Part shown: positions 41,239 to 53,466 of the stretch, in pieces
Position numbering within the stretch: the first letter of the stretch is position 1
How the letters are laid out: the number at the start of each line of letters is the position of its first letter
From: Photobacterium lucens
Lineage (GTDB): Bacteria > Pseudomonadota > Gammaproteobacteria > Enterobacterales > Vibrionaceae
Assembly: GCF_009873615.1 (NCBI RefSeq)
Contig: NZ_SSMG01000170.1
Location: forward strand, 1-60,875
DNA length: 60,875 nucleotides
Direction: 5' to 3'
The notes under the pieces: model-generated
Seen by the model: only the letters and a program-made list of their open reading frames with translations
Databases searched by the model: none
Told to the model about the DNA's origin: nothing
Made by a program: the position numbers and the translations under genes

Positions 41239-42989
41239 TTAATTTACCGGTTGCGCCTTGAGTGGTGTAATCACTCATCGTACGCATTTGTGGCAGCTCT
41301 TTGCTTAACAGGTAAGCATCCATACCAAAGGCATGAAGACGAATACTGGTATTTCCCTCATTTGGCCATAGTTGATTGAAACGTGCCATGTAATCTGCAG
41401 GTGGATTGATCAGTAGTGGAATATCCCCCACTTCTAAACCACGGATCTCTGGAGAGTTTGATTTATTGTCTGAGTTACTACGAGAGCTCACGTAAATTTG
41501 TGGTGGGTTACCACTTGCAGGCAATGACGCTTCAATAAATGGCTTGATGGTCATTAACTCTGTTTTACTGGCAATAACGTAGATCGCATCAGTGTGGCTA
41601 CCTGGAGCTCGTCCAAATGCTTGACGGATCTGTTGTGGGATTTCACCGCGAGAGCCAAAAGTTACCACTTGTGCTGGCTGGCTATTTAAGCTCGACCATT
41701 CTTGGTTAAATGCAGCGCTTACACGTTGACCATAGCTATTGCCAGGTACCAATACCACCGGATTGCGATGGCCTTCATTAAAGATACGCTCAGCCGCTTG
41801 CTCTGCATCTTGCTCAGGTGATAGCGCAAAATAACATGCATTCGGGTGATTGTTATTGATCTCTGGTGGAAGGTTTAGCGCTAATGTATTGATGTGCGTG
41901 GTGTTATCACGTTGGAACTCAAGGATCTTATCTTTACGAAGTGGACCCACAACAAACTGAGTACCGTTTTGTTGTAGTTTTGCCATGATCGAAGCCATTG
42001 GCTCTGCTTCAGTATCGTAGATATTCAGATCGGTATCTGTACCACGACTAGCATCATCCATCATTGCATTAACAAAGCCATCACGCACGGTTTTACCTTG
42101 CGCAGCAAAACGACCTGACAATGGTAGTAATAGCGCTACGTTATCAAGTTTGATTGCTTTTAAGTTCATCACCGCTTCAAGTTCAGTCGGTAAGTACTGA
42201 TTAGCTGGATGATATGGATGTTGGCTTAGCCATTGCTCCACGGCTTCTTTTAGTTTGCCTGGTTGGCGAGCAGCACTGTTTTTCAACATGGCTAATTCAA
42301 CCCAACCTTTCAATACACTTTCATCGCTACCAATTTTGGCATTACTCAGTTGTGTATTTGAATAGCCTGATAAGTCATGCCATAGATTGTTCCAGTTTGC
42401 TGCTTTTTGATCATTACTTAAGTAGAAATCAAGTTTACTGCGTTCACGCGCGGCTTGAAATTGGTGATTAAGTTGATCTAATAATTCAGCACGGAAAGTG
42501 TGATAGCGTCGGTATTGACTCTTCGTTAACTGCCAAGATGGTTGGAAATTTAAGCTGTTTAGTGCTTCTTGGTATTGCCCTTGATGATAACGCACAGCTG
42601 CGCGTGCAAGTTGCCATTCAGCAATTTGCAATGGGCTCATTGATTGTTGTGAAAGTTTGGCAATTTGTTGGTCAGCTTGCTGCCATTTGCCTTCTTCAAT
42701 CATGGCCTTAAGAGCTAGAATTTCCCAGTTAATGCGCTCGGCACCTTTGCTGGCTTGAGCTTTACTGAGGTAAGCGGCTGAGCTTTGAGCGGCTGCCGCA
42801 GTGATATCAGTTAACGGAGCCTGTTGGTTATACAGGTTTGGCGTACTACAGCCTGCTAAAACTACAGCAAGGGCTACAGGCGCCATCAGTCGTGATACAC
42901 TTTTACGCTTATGGGTAAAATTGGGCATTGAATTCATTCAACTGTGACAAATTACTCTTGATATTAATTGCAGATGAGATCTAAGACAA

Positions 42990-43850
42990 ATGAGTGAAAC
43001 CAATTCAAGCATGGTTGATGTTGCTACGTTGTACATCGTACCTACACCCATCGGTAATTTGGCTGATATAACCCAACGAGCATTAGACGTATTAGCAAAT
43101 GTTGATTTGATTGCTGCTGAAGATACTCGCCATACATCACGCTTGTTATCCCATTTCTCTATCTCAACCCGCACCTTTGCGCTTCATGATCATAACGAAC
43201 AGCAAAAAGCTGATTTTTTGATCGAGAAGCTTCAGTCAGGTACTAGCATTGCGTTGGTCTCTGATGCTGGTACTCCGCTGATAAGTGATCCAGGGTATCA
43301 TCTTGTGAATCGCTGTCGTCAAGCGGGTGTTAAAGTTGTGCCATTACCTGGCCCATGTGCAGTGATCACTGCTTTGAGCGGTGCTGGTTTACCTTCAGAC
43401 CGATTCAGTTTTGAGGGCTTTTTACCACCCAAAAGTAAAGGTCGCCGAGACTGTTTTCAAGCGTTAGCGAATGATGAACGAACGCTGATTTTCTACGAAT
43501 CGCCACATCGCATTAATGATTCCCTGAGTGATATGTTAGCCGTGCTTGGTGCCGAACGCCAAGTAGTATTAGCGCGTGAGTTAACAAAAACTTATGAAAC
43601 AATTCATGGTGCACCACTAGGAGAGTTAATTGAGTGGTTGGCTGAAGACAGTAACCGAGTACGTGGTGAAATGGTGGTATTGATTGCAGGTCACCGTGCA
43701 CAAAAAGATGAATTACCTGCTGATGCATTGCGTACGCTGGGTTTACTTGCGAAAGAATTACCATTGAAAAAAGCAGCGGCACTAACCGCTGAAATTCACG
43801 GTGCTAAGAAGAACGCACTGTACAAGTGGGGGTTAGAGCATCTCGAATAA
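42990..43850 (+). CDS. rsmI: 16S rRNA (cytidine 1402-2'-O)-methyltransferase RsmI
   Basis: RsmI adds the 2'-O-methyl group on C1402 in the decoding centre; the base methyl is added by RsmH, also encoded here. The tetrapyrrole-methylase fold is clear: [14 protein letters not shown] (16-29), [28 protein letters not shown] and [20 protein letters not shown]. Length is 286, as in E. coli. It is divergent from lpoA (52-bp gap) and upstream of rnpB. Confidence 0.97.
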   Translation: MSETNSSMVDVATLYIVPTPIGNLADITQRALDVLANVDLIAAEDTRHTSRLLSHFSISTRTFALHDHNEQQKADFLIEKLQSGTSIALVSDAGTPLISDPGYHLVNRCRQAGVKVVPLPGPCAVITALSGAGLPSDRFSFEGFLPPKSKGRRDCFQALANDERTLIFYESPHRINDSLSDMLAVLGAERQVVLARELTKTYETIHGAPLGELIEWLAEDSNRVRGEMVVLIAGHRAQKDELPADALRTLGLLAKELPLKKAAALTAEIHGAKKNALYKWGLEHLE

Positions 43851-43961
43851 TTGAGATGGCGGAGAAGGGAATAAAAGTGCATCGATTAAGATGAAATTAC
43901 GTGAGCAATAAACGCTTTTGCTGTTTTTTTGCTCATGCTGTGACTTTGTTTCGTTTTTCAC

Positions 43962-43990
43962 TGGTAACTGTGATGGTTGTCTTATACAAT
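43962..43990 (+). promoter_or_regulatory. Promoter of rnpB
   Basis: A TACAAT -10 box (43985-43990) ends seven bases before the folded RNA begins. The -35 region at 17 bp spacing (TGGTAA) is only three of six. The position relative to the RNA 5' end is the main support. Confidence 0.55.
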
Positions 43991-43996
43991 CCGCCT

Positions 43997-44388
<392 letters not shown>

Positions 44389-44395
44389 TTAGAGA

Positions 44396-44431
44396 AGGTG
44401 GTGTTTGGATAACAAACACCACCTTTTTTTC
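44396..44431 (+). terminator. Terminator of rnpB
   Basis: AAGGTGGTGTTTG (44396-44408) pairs perfectly with 44414-44426 around a five-base loop, followed by a T-run. Strong rho-independent terminator. Confidence 0.95.
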
Positions 44432-44513
44432 GTCTTATTCCCCCATAAAAGCATTACATTACGCATAGCAAACAATGGAGTGTTAGAACTCTGTTTGAAT
44501 TAAGGCCATGCGC

Positions 44514-44543
44514 TTGACATCGTTTTTGTCTCATACGTACACT
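44514..44543 (+). promoter_or_regulatory. Promoter of the dcw cluster (Pmra)
   Basis: A perfect TTGACA (44514-44519) is followed after 18 bases by TACACT (four of six). It lies 111 bases before mraZ, at the start of the 16-kb division and cell wall cluster, with the MraZ operator directly downstream. Confidence 0.7.
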
Positions 44544-44549
44544 TTGTGG

Positions 44550-44574
44550 TGGGAATTTGTGGGGAAAAGTGGTG
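44550..44574 (+). promoter_or_regulatory. MraZ operator (three TGGGN-type repeats)
   Basis: TGGGA, TGGGG and TGGTG occur with exact 5-base spacers (44550-44554, 44560-44564, 44570-44574), a 10-base period placing them on one DNA face. In E. coli and other bacteria MraZ binds TGGGN repeats of this spacing to repress its own operon. The third copy has one change. Confidence 0.8.
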
Positions 44575-44653
44575 CAGTCTCATTCTCTCTGTTTTTATTC
44601 TGCTAAAGTCAGTATCAATCACTGATTTTTAGTATCATGGAATGGACTAAAAA

Positions 44654-45112
44654 ATGCTAAGAGGCGCAACATCGATATCTATTGATAGCAAAGGACGCAT
44701 AGCGATCCCGAAACGTTATCGACAATGGATCACCGAACAATGTGGCGGCTTATTCATTTGCACTATTTATCACCAGTTTTCTTGCTTGTTGCTTTATCCC
44801 ATCAATGAATGGGAGCACATAGAAGCGAAGTTAGCGACATTATCAAGCCTTCACCCTGCAGAGCGCCGAATTCAACGATTGTTGCTTGGCCATGCAAGTG
44901 AATGTGAAATGGATGGACAGGGACGAATTTTACTCTCACCAACCTTACGACAATACGCTCACTTACAAGATAAAATCATGCTTGTTGGCCAACTCAATAA
45001 ATTTGAAATTTGGTCTGATGTGTTATGGCAACAGCAAATTGAACTCGATATCAACCTTCAGGCTGAGGACGCGTTAGCACAATCATCGCGCCTTAGTGAG
45101 CTTTCACTTTAG
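44654..45112 (+). CDS. mraZ: Transcriptional regulator MraZ
   Basis: MraZ is the AbrB-like DNA-binding repressor of the dcw cluster. Two SpoVT/AbrB half-domains are visible, each with a DxxGR core: [13 protein letters not shown] (12-24) and [13 protein letters not shown] (about 89-101). Length is 152, as in E. coli. Its probable operator lies 80-104 bases upstream. It is first in the cluster, 14 bases before rsmH. Confidence 0.96.
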   Translation: MLRGATSISIDSKGRIAIPKRYRQWITEQCGGLFICTIYHQFSCLLLYPINEWEHIEAKLATLSSLHPAERRIQRLLLGHASECEMDGQGRILLSPTLRQYAHLQDKIMLVGQLNKFEIWSDVLWQQQIELDINLQAEDALAQSSRLSELSL

Positions 45113-45126
45113 CTGAACTTATATTT

Positions 45127-46074
45127 ATGTCTGAACAATTTGAGCACGTTTCCGTTTTACTTCATGAATCTGTAGACGGACTAGCAATTAAACCTGACGG
45201 TATTTATATCGATGGTACCTTCGGCCGTGGGGGACATAGCCGCCTTATTCTTTCTCTGTTAGGTGAGAATGGTCGTCTATACAGTATTGATCGCGATCCT
45301 CAGGCCATTGCCGAAGCTCAGAAGATCAATGATCCGCGCTTTGAAATCATCCATGGTCCTTTCTCTGGTATGGAGAAATACATGGAAGAGCGTGACTTGA
45401 TTGGTCGTGTTGATGGTGTGTTACTCGATCTTGGGGTGTCGTCACCACAGTTAGATGACGCTGAGCGTGGTTTTAGCTTTATGCGTGACGGCCCACTAGA
45501 CATGCGAATGGATCCAACATCAGGTCAGTCGGCCGCTGAATGGTTGGCGGAAGCGGAAGCGGATGATATTGCTTGGGTGCTAAAAGAGTTTGGTGAAGAA
45601 CGTTTTGCTAAACGTATTGCTCGTGGCATTGTTGAGCATCGTGAAGATCCTGAAAAAGAGCCGTTAACACGTACACGTCAGTTAGCGAGCCTAATCGCTG
45701 AAGTTTCACCATTTAAAGACAAGCATAAACACCCTGCAACACGCAGTTTCCAAGCTATTCGTATTTACATCAATAGTGAGTTGGATGAGATCCAAACAGC
45801 CCTAAATGGTGCCGTGAATATTTTAGCTCCTGAAGGTCGCTTATCGGTGATCAGCTTCCACTCTCTAGAAGATCGTATGGTGAAACGCTTTATCCGTAAG
45901 GAAAGCAAAGGTCCTGAAGTACCAGCCGGTTTACCGTTAACGGAAGAGCAAATTAAAGCACTAGGCAGTGCTGCGCTTAAAACCGTAGGTAAAGCGATTA
46001 AACCATCGCAAACAGAGTTAGGTCATAATACACGAGCACGTAGCTCGGTACTGCGTTTGGCTGAACGTCTATGA
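45127..46074 (+). CDS. rsmH: 16S rRNA (cytosine 1402-N4)-methyltransferase RsmH
   Basis: RsmH (MraW) methylates N4 of C1402 in 16S rRNA, the same base that RsmI modifies on its ribose. The SAM motif [10 protein letters not shown] (29-38) and [19 protein letters not shown] are clear. The C-terminal part has [19 protein letters not shown]. Length is 315, near 313 in E. coli. It overlaps ftsL by 4 bases (ATGA). Confidence 0.97.
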   Translation: MSEQFEHVSVLLHESVDGLAIKPDGIYIDGTFGRGGHSRLILSLLGENGRLYSIDRDPQAIAEAQKINDPRFEIIHGPFSGMEKYMEERDLIGRVDGVLLDLGVSSPQLDDAERGFSFMRDGPLDMRMDPTSGQSAAEWLAEAEADDIAWVLKEFGEERFAKRIARGIVEHREDPEKEPLTRTRQLASLIAEVSPFKDKHKHPATRSFQAIRIYINSELDEIQTALNGAVNILAPEGRLSVISFHSLEDRMVKRFIRKESKGPEVPAGLPLTEEQIKALGSAALKTVGKAIKPSQTELGHNTRARSSVLRLAERL

Positions 46075-46391
46075 AACAACCTACAGAATCATCATTGAAT
46101 CTGGCACGCCTGATTGGACGAGATCTCGTTACAGTCGGGCTTGTTCCACTCATTCTAACCTTTGCTATTCTCGCATCGGCACTTTCAGTGGTGTATATCA
46201 CTCACGACACACGCCAACAAATTGTTAAACAAGAGCAATTATTAACTGAGCGTGAAGGCTATGATGTGGAATGGCGAAATCAAATCCTCGAAGAAAATTC
46301 ACTTGCAGAGCACAGTCGAATCGAACGATTAGCAGAAACTGAACTCAAAATGCAACGTCCATCTGCCGATAGTGAAGTCGTAATTCAATAA
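46071..46391 (+). CDS. ftsL: Cell division protein FtsL
   Basis: FtsL is a small bitopic protein that joins FtsB and FtsQ and activates FtsWI septal synthesis. A short cytoplasmic part is followed by one membrane helix (about residues 25-44) and a periplasmic coiled coil (about 48-100). Sequence is poorly conserved in this family; length (106) and position between rsmH and ftsI make the call. Translation is coupled to rsmH. Confidence 0.93.
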   Translation: MKQPTESSLNLARLIGRDLVTVGLVPLILTFAILASALSVVYITHDTRQQIVKQEQLLTEREGYDVEWRNQILEENSLAEHSRIERLAETELKMQRPSADSEVVIQ

Positions 46392-46392
46392 T

Positions 46393-48141
46393 ATGAAGTT
46401 ATTTAATCGTTCGAAGTCTAAGAACAGTGCAACTAAAAAAGCAAAGCCCTTGATTAAATGGCGCTTCACGGTTGTGTGTATTTTTGTTTTGTTAGGCTTC
46501 TTTGGCCTTATTGCTCGCGCCGCGTATATCCAAGTCCTTGAACCGGGCCGCCTTATTCAAGAAGGTGACGCACGTTCACTACGTACTAAATTAATGCCTT
46601 CAGCTCGCGGTATTATTTCCGATAGAAATGGTGAGCAGTTAGCCGTGAGTGTGCCTGTTCAGGCCGTATTCGCTAACCCTTCTGAAATTTTTAAGCATGG
46701 CGGTTTGAGTGATGTTGAACGATGGCATGCACTGGCTGATGTATTAGGCCTTGACCGTAGTTGGTTGCTACATGAATTAGATTCTAAGAAAAAACGTAAA
46801 TTTATTTATCTTGCCCGCCAAGTTAGCCCTGCGATGGCGAACTATGTTCATAAACTAAAGCTGCCAGGTATCGGCCTTAAAGATGAATCTCGTCGTTTTT
46901 ATCCATCGGGTGAAGTAAGTGCCCATCTACTAGGTTTCACAGGTATTGATGGTCACGGCCTTGATGGTGTTGAAAAAACCTATGACGGTTGGTTAACCGG
47001 TGAGCCGGGGCGCCGAACAGTGCGTAAAGATCGCTACGGTCGTGTGGTTGAAAATATCTCACAACAAAAACGCCAGCCGGGCAAACCGTTGCAATTAAGT
47101 ATTGATCAACGCATTCAGGCTGTTGCTTATCGTGCAGCTAAAGAGGGTGTGTTAGATATTCCAGCAACGTCCGTTAGTATTGCTATTTCTGATGTGCGAA
47201 CGGGTGAAATTCTCGCGATGGTCAATGCGCCATCTTTCAACCCGAATAACCGTGATGATCGCCAGCCGTACAAAATGCGTAACCGTGTGATCACTGATAC
47301 CTTTGAGCCAGGCTCAACGGTGAAGCCATTTGTGGTTTACACTGCGATGAAGCATAGCATCGCGAATGAACATACGCTGATTTCGATCCCAGGTAAGCAT
47401 TTCCGAGTAGGCAGCAAGGTGATCACTGACGTATCACGTATTGAGCCGATGGCAACTGTACAACGTATCTTGCAAAAATCGAGTAACATTGGTGTGACTA
47501 AGTTATCACTGGCGATGCCGGTGGATTACTTGATTGATACTTATCGTAAAGTGGGCTTTGATGAGCCATCGGGCATTAACTTAATTGGTGAAACAACAGG
47601 CCACTTTCCAAACCGTTCTCGTTGGTCTGATATTGAACGTGCAACCTTTGCTTATGGTTATGGTTTATCGTTAACACCACTTCAGCTACTTCACGCTTAC
47701 ACAACGCTAGGTGCTTACGGTATCAAGCGTCCGTTATCTATTTTAAAAACGGAAAAAGTGGTACCGGGTGAGCAAGTACTTGATCCTAAGATCGTTAAGA
47801 AAATCTTGTTAATGATTGAATCTGTAACCGACAAAGCCGGTGGCGGCGGTGGTTGGCGTGCAGCTGTTCCTGGCTACCGTGTTGGTGTGAAAACGGGTAC
47901 GGCTAAAAAGGCAATTGCTGGTGGTTATGGTGATGATTACTTCTCATACACCGTGGGTGTTGCACCGATCAGTAACCCGCGCTTAGCAATTGTGGTGATG
48001 GTGAATGAGCCAAAAGGTAAGGTTTACTATGGTGGTGCGGTTGCTGCGCCAATTCTGTCAAAAGTATTAGGTAGTGCATTACAAATTCTGAACGTGCCGC
48101 CTGATGCAAATACCTTACATAAAGTCGATAAGGGAGCGTAA
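46393..48141 (+). CDS. ftsI: Septal peptidoglycan transpeptidase FtsI (PBP3)
   Basis: FtsI is the division-specific transpeptidase that crosslinks septal peptidoglycan. One membrane anchor (about 24-44) precedes the pedestal domain. The penicillin-binding domain has active-site STVK (Ser308, Lys311), SSN (363-365) and KTGT (500-503), with numbering one from E. coli Ser307. Length is 582. It follows ftsL after one base. Confidence 0.97.
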   Translation: MKLFNRSKSKNSATKKAKPLIKWRFTVVCIFVLLGFFGLIARAAYIQVLEPGRLIQEGDARSLRTKLMPSARGIISDRNGEQLAVSVPVQAVFANPSEIFKHGGLSDVERWHALADVLGLDRSWLLHELDSKKKRKFIYLARQVSPAMANYVHKLKLPGIGLKDESRRFYPSGEVSAHLLGFTGIDGHGLDGVEKTYDGWLTGEPGRRTVRKDRYGRVVENISQQKRQPGKPLQLSIDQRIQAVAYRAAKEGVLDIPATSVSIAISDVRTGEILAMVNAPSFNPNNRDDRQPYKMRNRVITDTFEPGSTVKPFVVYTAMKHSIANEHTLISIPGKHFRVGSKVITDVSRIEPMATVQRILQKSSNIGVTKLSLAMPVDYLIDTYRKVGFDEPSGINLIGETTGHFPNRSRWSDIERATFAYGYGLSLTPLQLLHAYTTLGAYGIKRPLSILKTEKVVPGEQVLDPKIVKKILLMIESVTDKAGGGGGWRAAVPGYRVGVKTGTAKKAIAGGYGDDYFSYTVGVAPISNPRLAIVVMVNEPKGKVYYGGAVAAPILSKVLGSALQILNVPPDANTLHKVDKGA

Positions 48142-48144
48142 ATA

Positions 48145-49662
48145 ATGGCATCGTCACGCATTATGATGAAATTAGAGATGCTGTTATCACCTTGGTTAGC
48201 AAAAGATAAGTTGCCTCTTGAACTTACTGATTGCCAGATTAGCGCGATAACATTGGATAGCCGACAAGTTGCCGCAGGTAGCTTGTTTGCTGCTGTAAAA
48301 GGACATACGGTTGATGGTCGTCGTTTTATTGAAACGGCGATTAAGGCTGGTGCTGCTGCCGTGATTGCAGAAGCTGATGGTGTTGCACAAGATGGTGATA
48401 TTGTGCTGCAAGACGGTACATGTATTGTCTACTTGCAGGATTTAAATCAAAAGTTATCTTCGATTGCTGGGCGCTTTTATGGTGAACCAGATCAGCAACT
48501 TGCACTGTATGCGGTAACGGGAACTAACGGTAAAACCACGATCAGCCAATTATTAGCGCAATGGGCAAATCTTATTGGCTATAAAGCTGGTGTGATGGGG
48601 ACCACAGGTAATGGTTTACTTACTGATCTAAAGCCTGCGGCAAATACCACGGGTAGTGCGATTGAGATCCAGCAAACGTTAGCGGATTTAGTGGCGCAAG
48701 GCGCTGATTTTGCAGCGATGGAAGTCTCTTCTCATGGCCTTGTTCAAGGTCGAGTACGTGATCTGCATTTCAAAGCGAGTATTTTTACTAATTTAAGTCG
48801 TGATCATCTTGATTATCATGGCAACATGCAAAATTATGCTGATGCAAAGAAGTCTTTGTTTACTGAGCATGATGCGGGTGTGCCGATCATTAATGCAGAT
48901 GATGCTGTCGGTGCTAAGTGGCTCCATGACTTAACGCATGCTGTTGCCGTTGCTATTGAACCTGAGGCGGTTGCTGAGCATACGGGCTTAAAGCTTTGGG
49001 CAACAGAGGTGCAGTTCAGTACCCAAGGTGTCACCATTGCTTTTGATTCTAGTTGGGGGCAAGGCAAATTTACCGCACCATTAGTTGGTTCATTTAATGT
49101 CACTAACTTATTGCTGGCATTGGCGACGTTATTAGCGACAGGTCATCCTATGGCTGACTTACTTGAAAAAGCACCGCAACTACAGGCGGTGATTGGTCGA
49201 ATGGAAGTTTTTCAAGCCAATGACAAAGCGATGATGGTGGTCGATTATGCTCACACACCAGATGCATTAGAAAAAGCATTGCAAGCTCTGCGTGTACATT
49301 GTGATGGAAAGCTATGGTGTATCTTTGGTTGTGGTGGCGATCGCGATAGCGGTAAACGCCCAATGATGGCAGAGGTTGCTGAGCGCCTTGCCGATCAAAT
49401 TATTCTGACTGATGATAACCCTCGCAGTGAAGATCCTAAGACAATTATTGCAGATATGTTGGCTGGTCTAAACGCGCCTCAATCTGCATCAGTAATCCAC
49501 GATCGTGCAACGGCTTGTCGCCATGCATTTACTCATGCTTCTCACCAAGACATTATTTTAGTGGCAGGTAAAGGGCATGAGGATTATCAAATTCTAGCGG
49601 ATCGTACGATCCATTATTCTGACCGTGAAACGGTTGCTGCATTATTAAAGGAATTGGCATGA
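48145..49662 (+). CDS. murE: UDP-MurNAc-tripeptide synthetase MurE (meso-DAP adding)
   Basis: MurE adds the third amino acid to the peptidoglycan stem peptide. The ATP loop GTNGKTT (about 127-133) and Mur ligase core [12 protein letters not shown] are present. The DDNPRSEDP motif (about 416-424) marks enzymes that use meso-diaminopimelate rather than lysine. AAGGGAG lies upstream of the ATG. It overlaps murF by 4 bases (ATGA). Confidence 0.97.
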   Translation: MASSRIMMKLEMLLSPWLAKDKLPLELTDCQISAITLDSRQVAAGSLFAAVKGHTVDGRRFIETAIKAGAAAVIAEADGVAQDGDIVLQDGTCIVYLQDLNQKLSSIAGRFYGEPDQQLALYAVTGTNGKTTISQLLAQWANLIGYKAGVMGTTGNGLLTDLKPAANTTGSAIEIQQTLADLVAQGADFAAMEVSSHGLVQGRVRDLHFKASIFTNLSRDHLDYHGNMQNYADAKKSLFTEHDAGVPIINADDAVGAKWLHDLTHAVAVAIEPEAVAEHTGLKLWATEVQFSTQGVTIAFDSSWGQGKFTAPLVGSFNVTNLLLALATLLATGHPMADLLEKAPQLQAVIGRMEVFQANDKAMMVVDYAHTPDALEKALQALRVHCDGKLWCIFGCGGDRDSGKRPMMAEVAERLADQIILTDDNPRSEDPKTIIADMLAGLNAPQSASVIHDRATACRHAFTHASHQDIILVAGKGHEDYQILADRTIHYSDRETVAALLKELA

Positions 49663-51041
49663 TTGAGGTTCAATTAAGTCAGCTTGCATCGGTATTAAAT
49701 GCCGAGCTTATTGGTGCGGACACATCAATTTCTGCGGTATCAACCGATACGCGAAATATCTCTGCCGAAACGCTGTTTATTGCCTTAAAAGGCGAGCGTT
49801 TTGATGCTCATGATTTTTGCCAAACGGCGAAAGATAACGGTGCTAAAGCTCTATTGGTAAGTAAACGCTTACCTGTCGAGTTACCTCAGTTAGTTGTGAC
49901 AGATACCCGTATTGCTTTAGGGCAAATGGGCGCATGGCTAAAAGCGGAAATGACTCAAAAACACGGTTTAAAGACATTAGCGCTAACAGGTAGCTGCGGT
50001 AAAACCACAGTAAAAGAAATGTCTGCAGCTATTCTCGCAACCAAAGGCAATGTATTAGCGACAGCGGGCAACTTTAATAACGACATTGGTGCACCATTAA
50101 CGCTACTGCGTTTAACGCCTGAGTACCAATACGCTGTGATCGAGCTCGGTGCAAATCACCAACAAGAGATTTCTTATACCACTCATTTAGTTAAGCCTGA
50201 TGTCGCGCTTATTAATAATTTGGCGGCAGCGCATCTGGAAGGTTTTGGTTCACTTAAAGGTGTGGCAAAAGCGAAAGGTGAAATCTTCGAAGGGTTAAGT
50301 GATGGTGGGATTGCTATTGTTAACCTTGATTCGAATGACTTACCGCTATGGCAGCCATTGCTTGCACAGCATCAAGTGCTTACTTTCTCTGTAACCGCAC
50401 CTGACGCCGACTACCATGCCGAGCAGATAAACATTAACACTCAAGGGTTAGCCTGTTTTACAATGTGCACCCCGATTGGCAAGGTTGAAGTGAATCTAAC
50501 CCTGGCGGGTATGCACAATGTGGCGAATGCACTGGCAGCAGCAGCATTAACTATTTCGTTAGGTGCAACACTTGCAGAAGTGAAAGCTGGGCTAGAGACC
50601 ATGGCGAACGTGAAAGGTCGTTTAGATATTACCGAGCCTCGTGCGGGTTTACGTCTGATTGATGATACGTACAACGCCAGTGTTGCTGCAGTAAAAGCCG
50701 CAATTGATGTATTAGCCAATTTCCAAGGTCAGCGTTATTTCATCTTAGGGGATATGGCTGAACTGGGTGAAGAAAGCGATAATCTTCACCGTGAAGTGGG
50801 TGAATATGCGCAAGCAAAACAGCTTGATTGTGTGATGACGTTTGGTCGTTCAAGTGCAGTGGTTAGCGAACTAAACCAAGGGCAACACTTTACCGATAAA
50901 ACGGCACTGATCGCATTACTTAAACAACAATTACAACAACATTTTAGTCAACCAGACTTTGAGCAAGTGACGGTGCTTGTAAAAGGTGCTCGAAGCTCGA
51001 AAATGGAAGACGTTATTGCAGCATTGCAGGATGATAAATAA
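49659..51041 (+). CDS. murF: UDP-MurNAc-pentapeptide synthetase MurF
   Basis: MurF adds D-Ala-D-Ala to UDP-MurNAc-tripeptide. The ATP loop [10 protein letters not shown] (about 110-119) is followed by [13 protein letters not shown] and [10 protein letters not shown], and the C-terminal ligase domain has [20 protein letters not shown] and GDMAELGE. Length is 460. Its D-Ala-D-Ala supply must come from a ligase elsewhere, since ddlB is not in this cluster. Confidence 0.97.
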   Translation: MIEVQLSQLASVLNAELIGADTSISAVSTDTRNISAETLFIALKGERFDAHDFCQTAKDNGAKALLVSKRLPVELPQLVVTDTRIALGQMGAWLKAEMTQKHGLKTLALTGSCGKTTVKEMSAAILATKGNVLATAGNFNNDIGAPLTLLRLTPEYQYAVIELGANHQQEISYTTHLVKPDVALINNLAAAHLEGFGSLKGVAKAKGEIFEGLSDGGIAIVNLDSNDLPLWQPLLAQHQVLTFSVTAPDADYHAEQININTQGLACFTMCTPIGKVEVNLTLAGMHNVANALAAAALTISLGATLAEVKAGLETMANVKGRLDITEPRAGLRLIDDTYNASVAAVKAAIDVLANFQGQRYFILGDMAELGEESDNLHREVGEYAQAKQLDCVMTFGRSSAVVSELNQGQHFTDKTALIALLKQQLQQHFSQPDFEQVTVLVKGARSSKMEDVIAALQDDK

Positions 51042-52123
51042 TGATTTACTGGTTAGCTGAACAGTTTCAGTCAACAATCCCATTTTTCCGCTTATTTGAG
51101 TACCTCACGTTCCGAGCGATCATGAGTATTCTAACAGCGTTACTTTTCTCGTTATGGATGGGGCCTCGTTTAATTGCCCGCTTGCAGATGCTGCAAATTG
51201 GTCAGGTTGTGCGTAACGAAGGCCCTGAGTCTCACTTTAGCAAGCGTGGTACGCCAACCATGGGCGGTATTATGATCCTTGCTGCGATCACTTTCACTGT
51301 ATTGCTATGGTGTGACTTAGCTAACCCTTATGTTTGGGCTGTGCTGGTTGTGATGCTTGGCTATGGTGCTGTGGGTTTTGTTGATGATTACCGTAAAGTG
51401 GTACGTAAAAATACCGATGGTTTGATCGCCCGTTGGAAGTACTTCTGGCAGTCAGCTATCGCATTAGTCGTTGCTTTTGCGCTATATGCTTACGGTAAAG
51501 ATACAGCCGCTACTCAATTGGTTGTGCCTTTCTTTAAAGATGTCATGCCTCAGCTTGGTCTGTTCTACATCATCATGACTTACTTTGTGATTGTTGGTAC
51601 CAGTAACGCAGTAAACCTAACCGATGGCCTTGATGGTTTAGCAATCATGCCAACCGTGATGGTATCAGCGGGTCTTGCATTTATTGCATGGGCGACAGGT
51701 AACTTTAATTACGCAGAATACCTTCATATTCCTTATATCAAAGATGCTGGCGAGTTAGTGATTGTTTGTACGGCTATCGTTGGTGCAGGTCTTGGCTTCT
51801 TATGGTTTAACACTTACCCAGCACAAGTCTTTATGGGCGATGTTGGCTCACTAGCATTAGGTGGTGCACTGGGTACGATTGCAGTATTAGTTCGTCAAGA
51901 GCTACTGCTGGTGATCATGGGCGGTGTATTTGTAATGGAAACTGTATCGGTGATCCTACAGGTCGGCTCATACAAACTACGTGGTCAACGTATTTTCCGT
52001 ATGGCACCGATCCATCACCACTACGAATTAAAAGGCTGGCCAGAGCCACGAGTTATCGTGCGTTTTTGGATTATTACACTGATGTTGGTATTGATTGCGT
52101 TAGCAACACTTAAGGTACGTTAA
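51041..52123 (+). CDS. mraY: Phospho-MurNAc-pentapeptide transferase MraY
   Basis: MraY makes lipid I by moving phospho-MurNAc-pentapeptide to undecaprenyl phosphate. About ten membrane helices are visible. Active-site segments are VDDYRKV (about 115-121), [10 protein letters not shown] (about 194-203) and the cytoplasmic [13 protein letters not shown]. Length is 360, as in E. coli. It overlaps the murF stop by one base (TAATG). Confidence 0.98.
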   Translation: MIYWLAEQFQSTIPFFRLFEYLTFRAIMSILTALLFSLWMGPRLIARLQMLQIGQVVRNEGPESHFSKRGTPTMGGIMILAAITFTVLLWCDLANPYVWAVLVVMLGYGAVGFVDDYRKVVRKNTDGLIARWKYFWQSAIALVVAFALYAYGKDTAATQLVVPFFKDVMPQLGLFYIIMTYFVIVGTSNAVNLTDGLDGLAIMPTVMVSAGLAFIAWATGNFNYAEYLHIPYIKDAGELVIVCTAIVGAGLGFLWFNTYPAQVFMGDVGSLALGGALGTIAVLVRQELLLVIMGGVFVMETVSVILQVGSYKLRGQRIFRMAPIHHHYELKGWPEPRVIVRFWIITLMLVLIALATLKVR

Positions 52124-52125
52124 AA

Positions 52126-53466
52126 ATGAAAGGCTTGGCTGGTGTGAATACGGTCGTTGTGATCGGTCTAGGGATGACAGGGCTCTCTGTTGTTAATCAT
52201 TTAATGCGTTTACCGCAATCATTGACCATCAAAGTGATTGATACCCGTGACAATCCACCTGGCCAAGATCAACTGCCTGAGTCGGTAGCGTTATGTAGTG
52301 GGCAATGGAATACCGAATGGCTATTGTCCGCTGACATGATCATTGCAAGCCCTGGTATTGCATTAGCAACGCCAGAGCTTGTACTCGCTGCTGAAGCGGG
52401 CGTAGAAATCATTGGTGATATTGAGCTATTTGCTCGTGAAGTGGATAAACCTGTCGTTGCGATCACAGGCTCTAATGGTAAAAGTACCGTAACGAGCCTT
52501 GTGGGCGAAATGGCAAAAGAAGCGGGTATTGATGTCGGTGTTGGCGGCAATATCGGCTTTGCTGCACTGGATATGCTAGTGCAGCAACATCAGTTATATG
52601 TGCTAGAGCTCTCTAGCTTTCAACTAGAAACCACATCCTCTCTTGAATTAACCGCAGCGGTTTATCTTAACCTTTCTGAAGATCACATGGATCGCTATCC
52701 TGGCGGATTAGCACAATACAGCCAAGCAAAAATGCGTATTTTTGATCACGCACAACTAGCTGTGTTCAATCGTGATGATTTAGCCACAAAACCTGCTCAC
52801 TTTAATGGTGAGATGACAAGTTTTGGCTTTGATGACAAGGCTTATGGCATCGTTTTAGTCGATGGCAAAGAGTGGTTAGCTGTAAACGGTGAGGCGGTGA
52901 TGGCGGTCGCTGATATTGCTTTAGTAGGTCGTCACAATGTAGCGAACTGTTTAGCGGCATTAGCGCTTGCTGATGCAGCTGGTATTTCGCGTGACGCATC
53001 ATGCCGTGCAATGCAGCATTACACAGGTCTTGCTCACCGTTGCCAATTAGCGGTTAATCGTCATGGTGTACGCTGGGTCAATGACTCAAAAGCCACTAAC
53101 CTTGCAAGTACTTTAGCAGCATTAAATGGTTTACAGCTTGATGGTAAATTGCACCTATTAATGGGTGGTGATAGCAAAGGTGCGGAGTTTAGTGAACTAA
53201 AACCGGTTCTTGCTGACTTAAACGTACAGCTTTATAGCTTTGGTCGAGATCGACACTTATTTGATGATGTAACTAATAACGTTATCAGTGTTGAAACGAT
53301 GAGCGAAGCAATGGAGCAAGTGAGCCATCGCGTCCAATCTGGCGATATGGTGTTGTTATCTCCTGCCTGTGCTAGTTGGGATCAATTTGCCAACTTTATG
53401 GCACGTGGCGATGCGTTTGTTGAGCAAGCGATTAAGTTACAAGATTCGGTTTCAGGAAATAGTTAA
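52126..53466 (+). CDS. murD: UDP-MurNAc-L-alanine:D-glutamate ligase MurD
   Basis: MurD adds D-glutamate as the second stem residue. An N-terminal Rossmann-like domain ([12 protein letters not shown]) leads to the ATP loop [10 protein letters not shown] (about 112-121), [12 protein letters not shown], and the C-terminal [14 protein letters not shown]. Length is 446. It starts two bases after mraY and overlaps the ftsW start by one base. Confidence 0.97.
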   Translation: MKGLAGVNTVVVIGLGMTGLSVVNHLMRLPQSLTIKVIDTRDNPPGQDQLPESVALCSGQWNTEWLLSADMIIASPGIALATPELVLAAEAGVEIIGDIELFAREVDKPVVAITGSNGKSTVTSLVGEMAKEAGIDVGVGGNIGFAALDMLVQQHQLYVLELSSFQLETTSSLELTAAVYLNLSEDHMDRYPGGLAQYSQAKMRIFDHAQLAVFNRDDLATKPAHFNGEMTSFGFDDKAYGIVLVDGKEWLAVNGEAVMAVADIALVGRHNVANCLAALALADAAGISRDASCRAMQHYTGLAHRCQLAVNRHGVRWVNDSKATNLASTLAALNGLQLDGKLHLLMGGDSKGAEFSELKPVLADLNVQLYSFGRDRHLFDDVTNNVISVETMSEAMEQVSHRVQSGDMVLLSPACASWDQFANFMARGDAFVEQAIKLQDSVSGNS

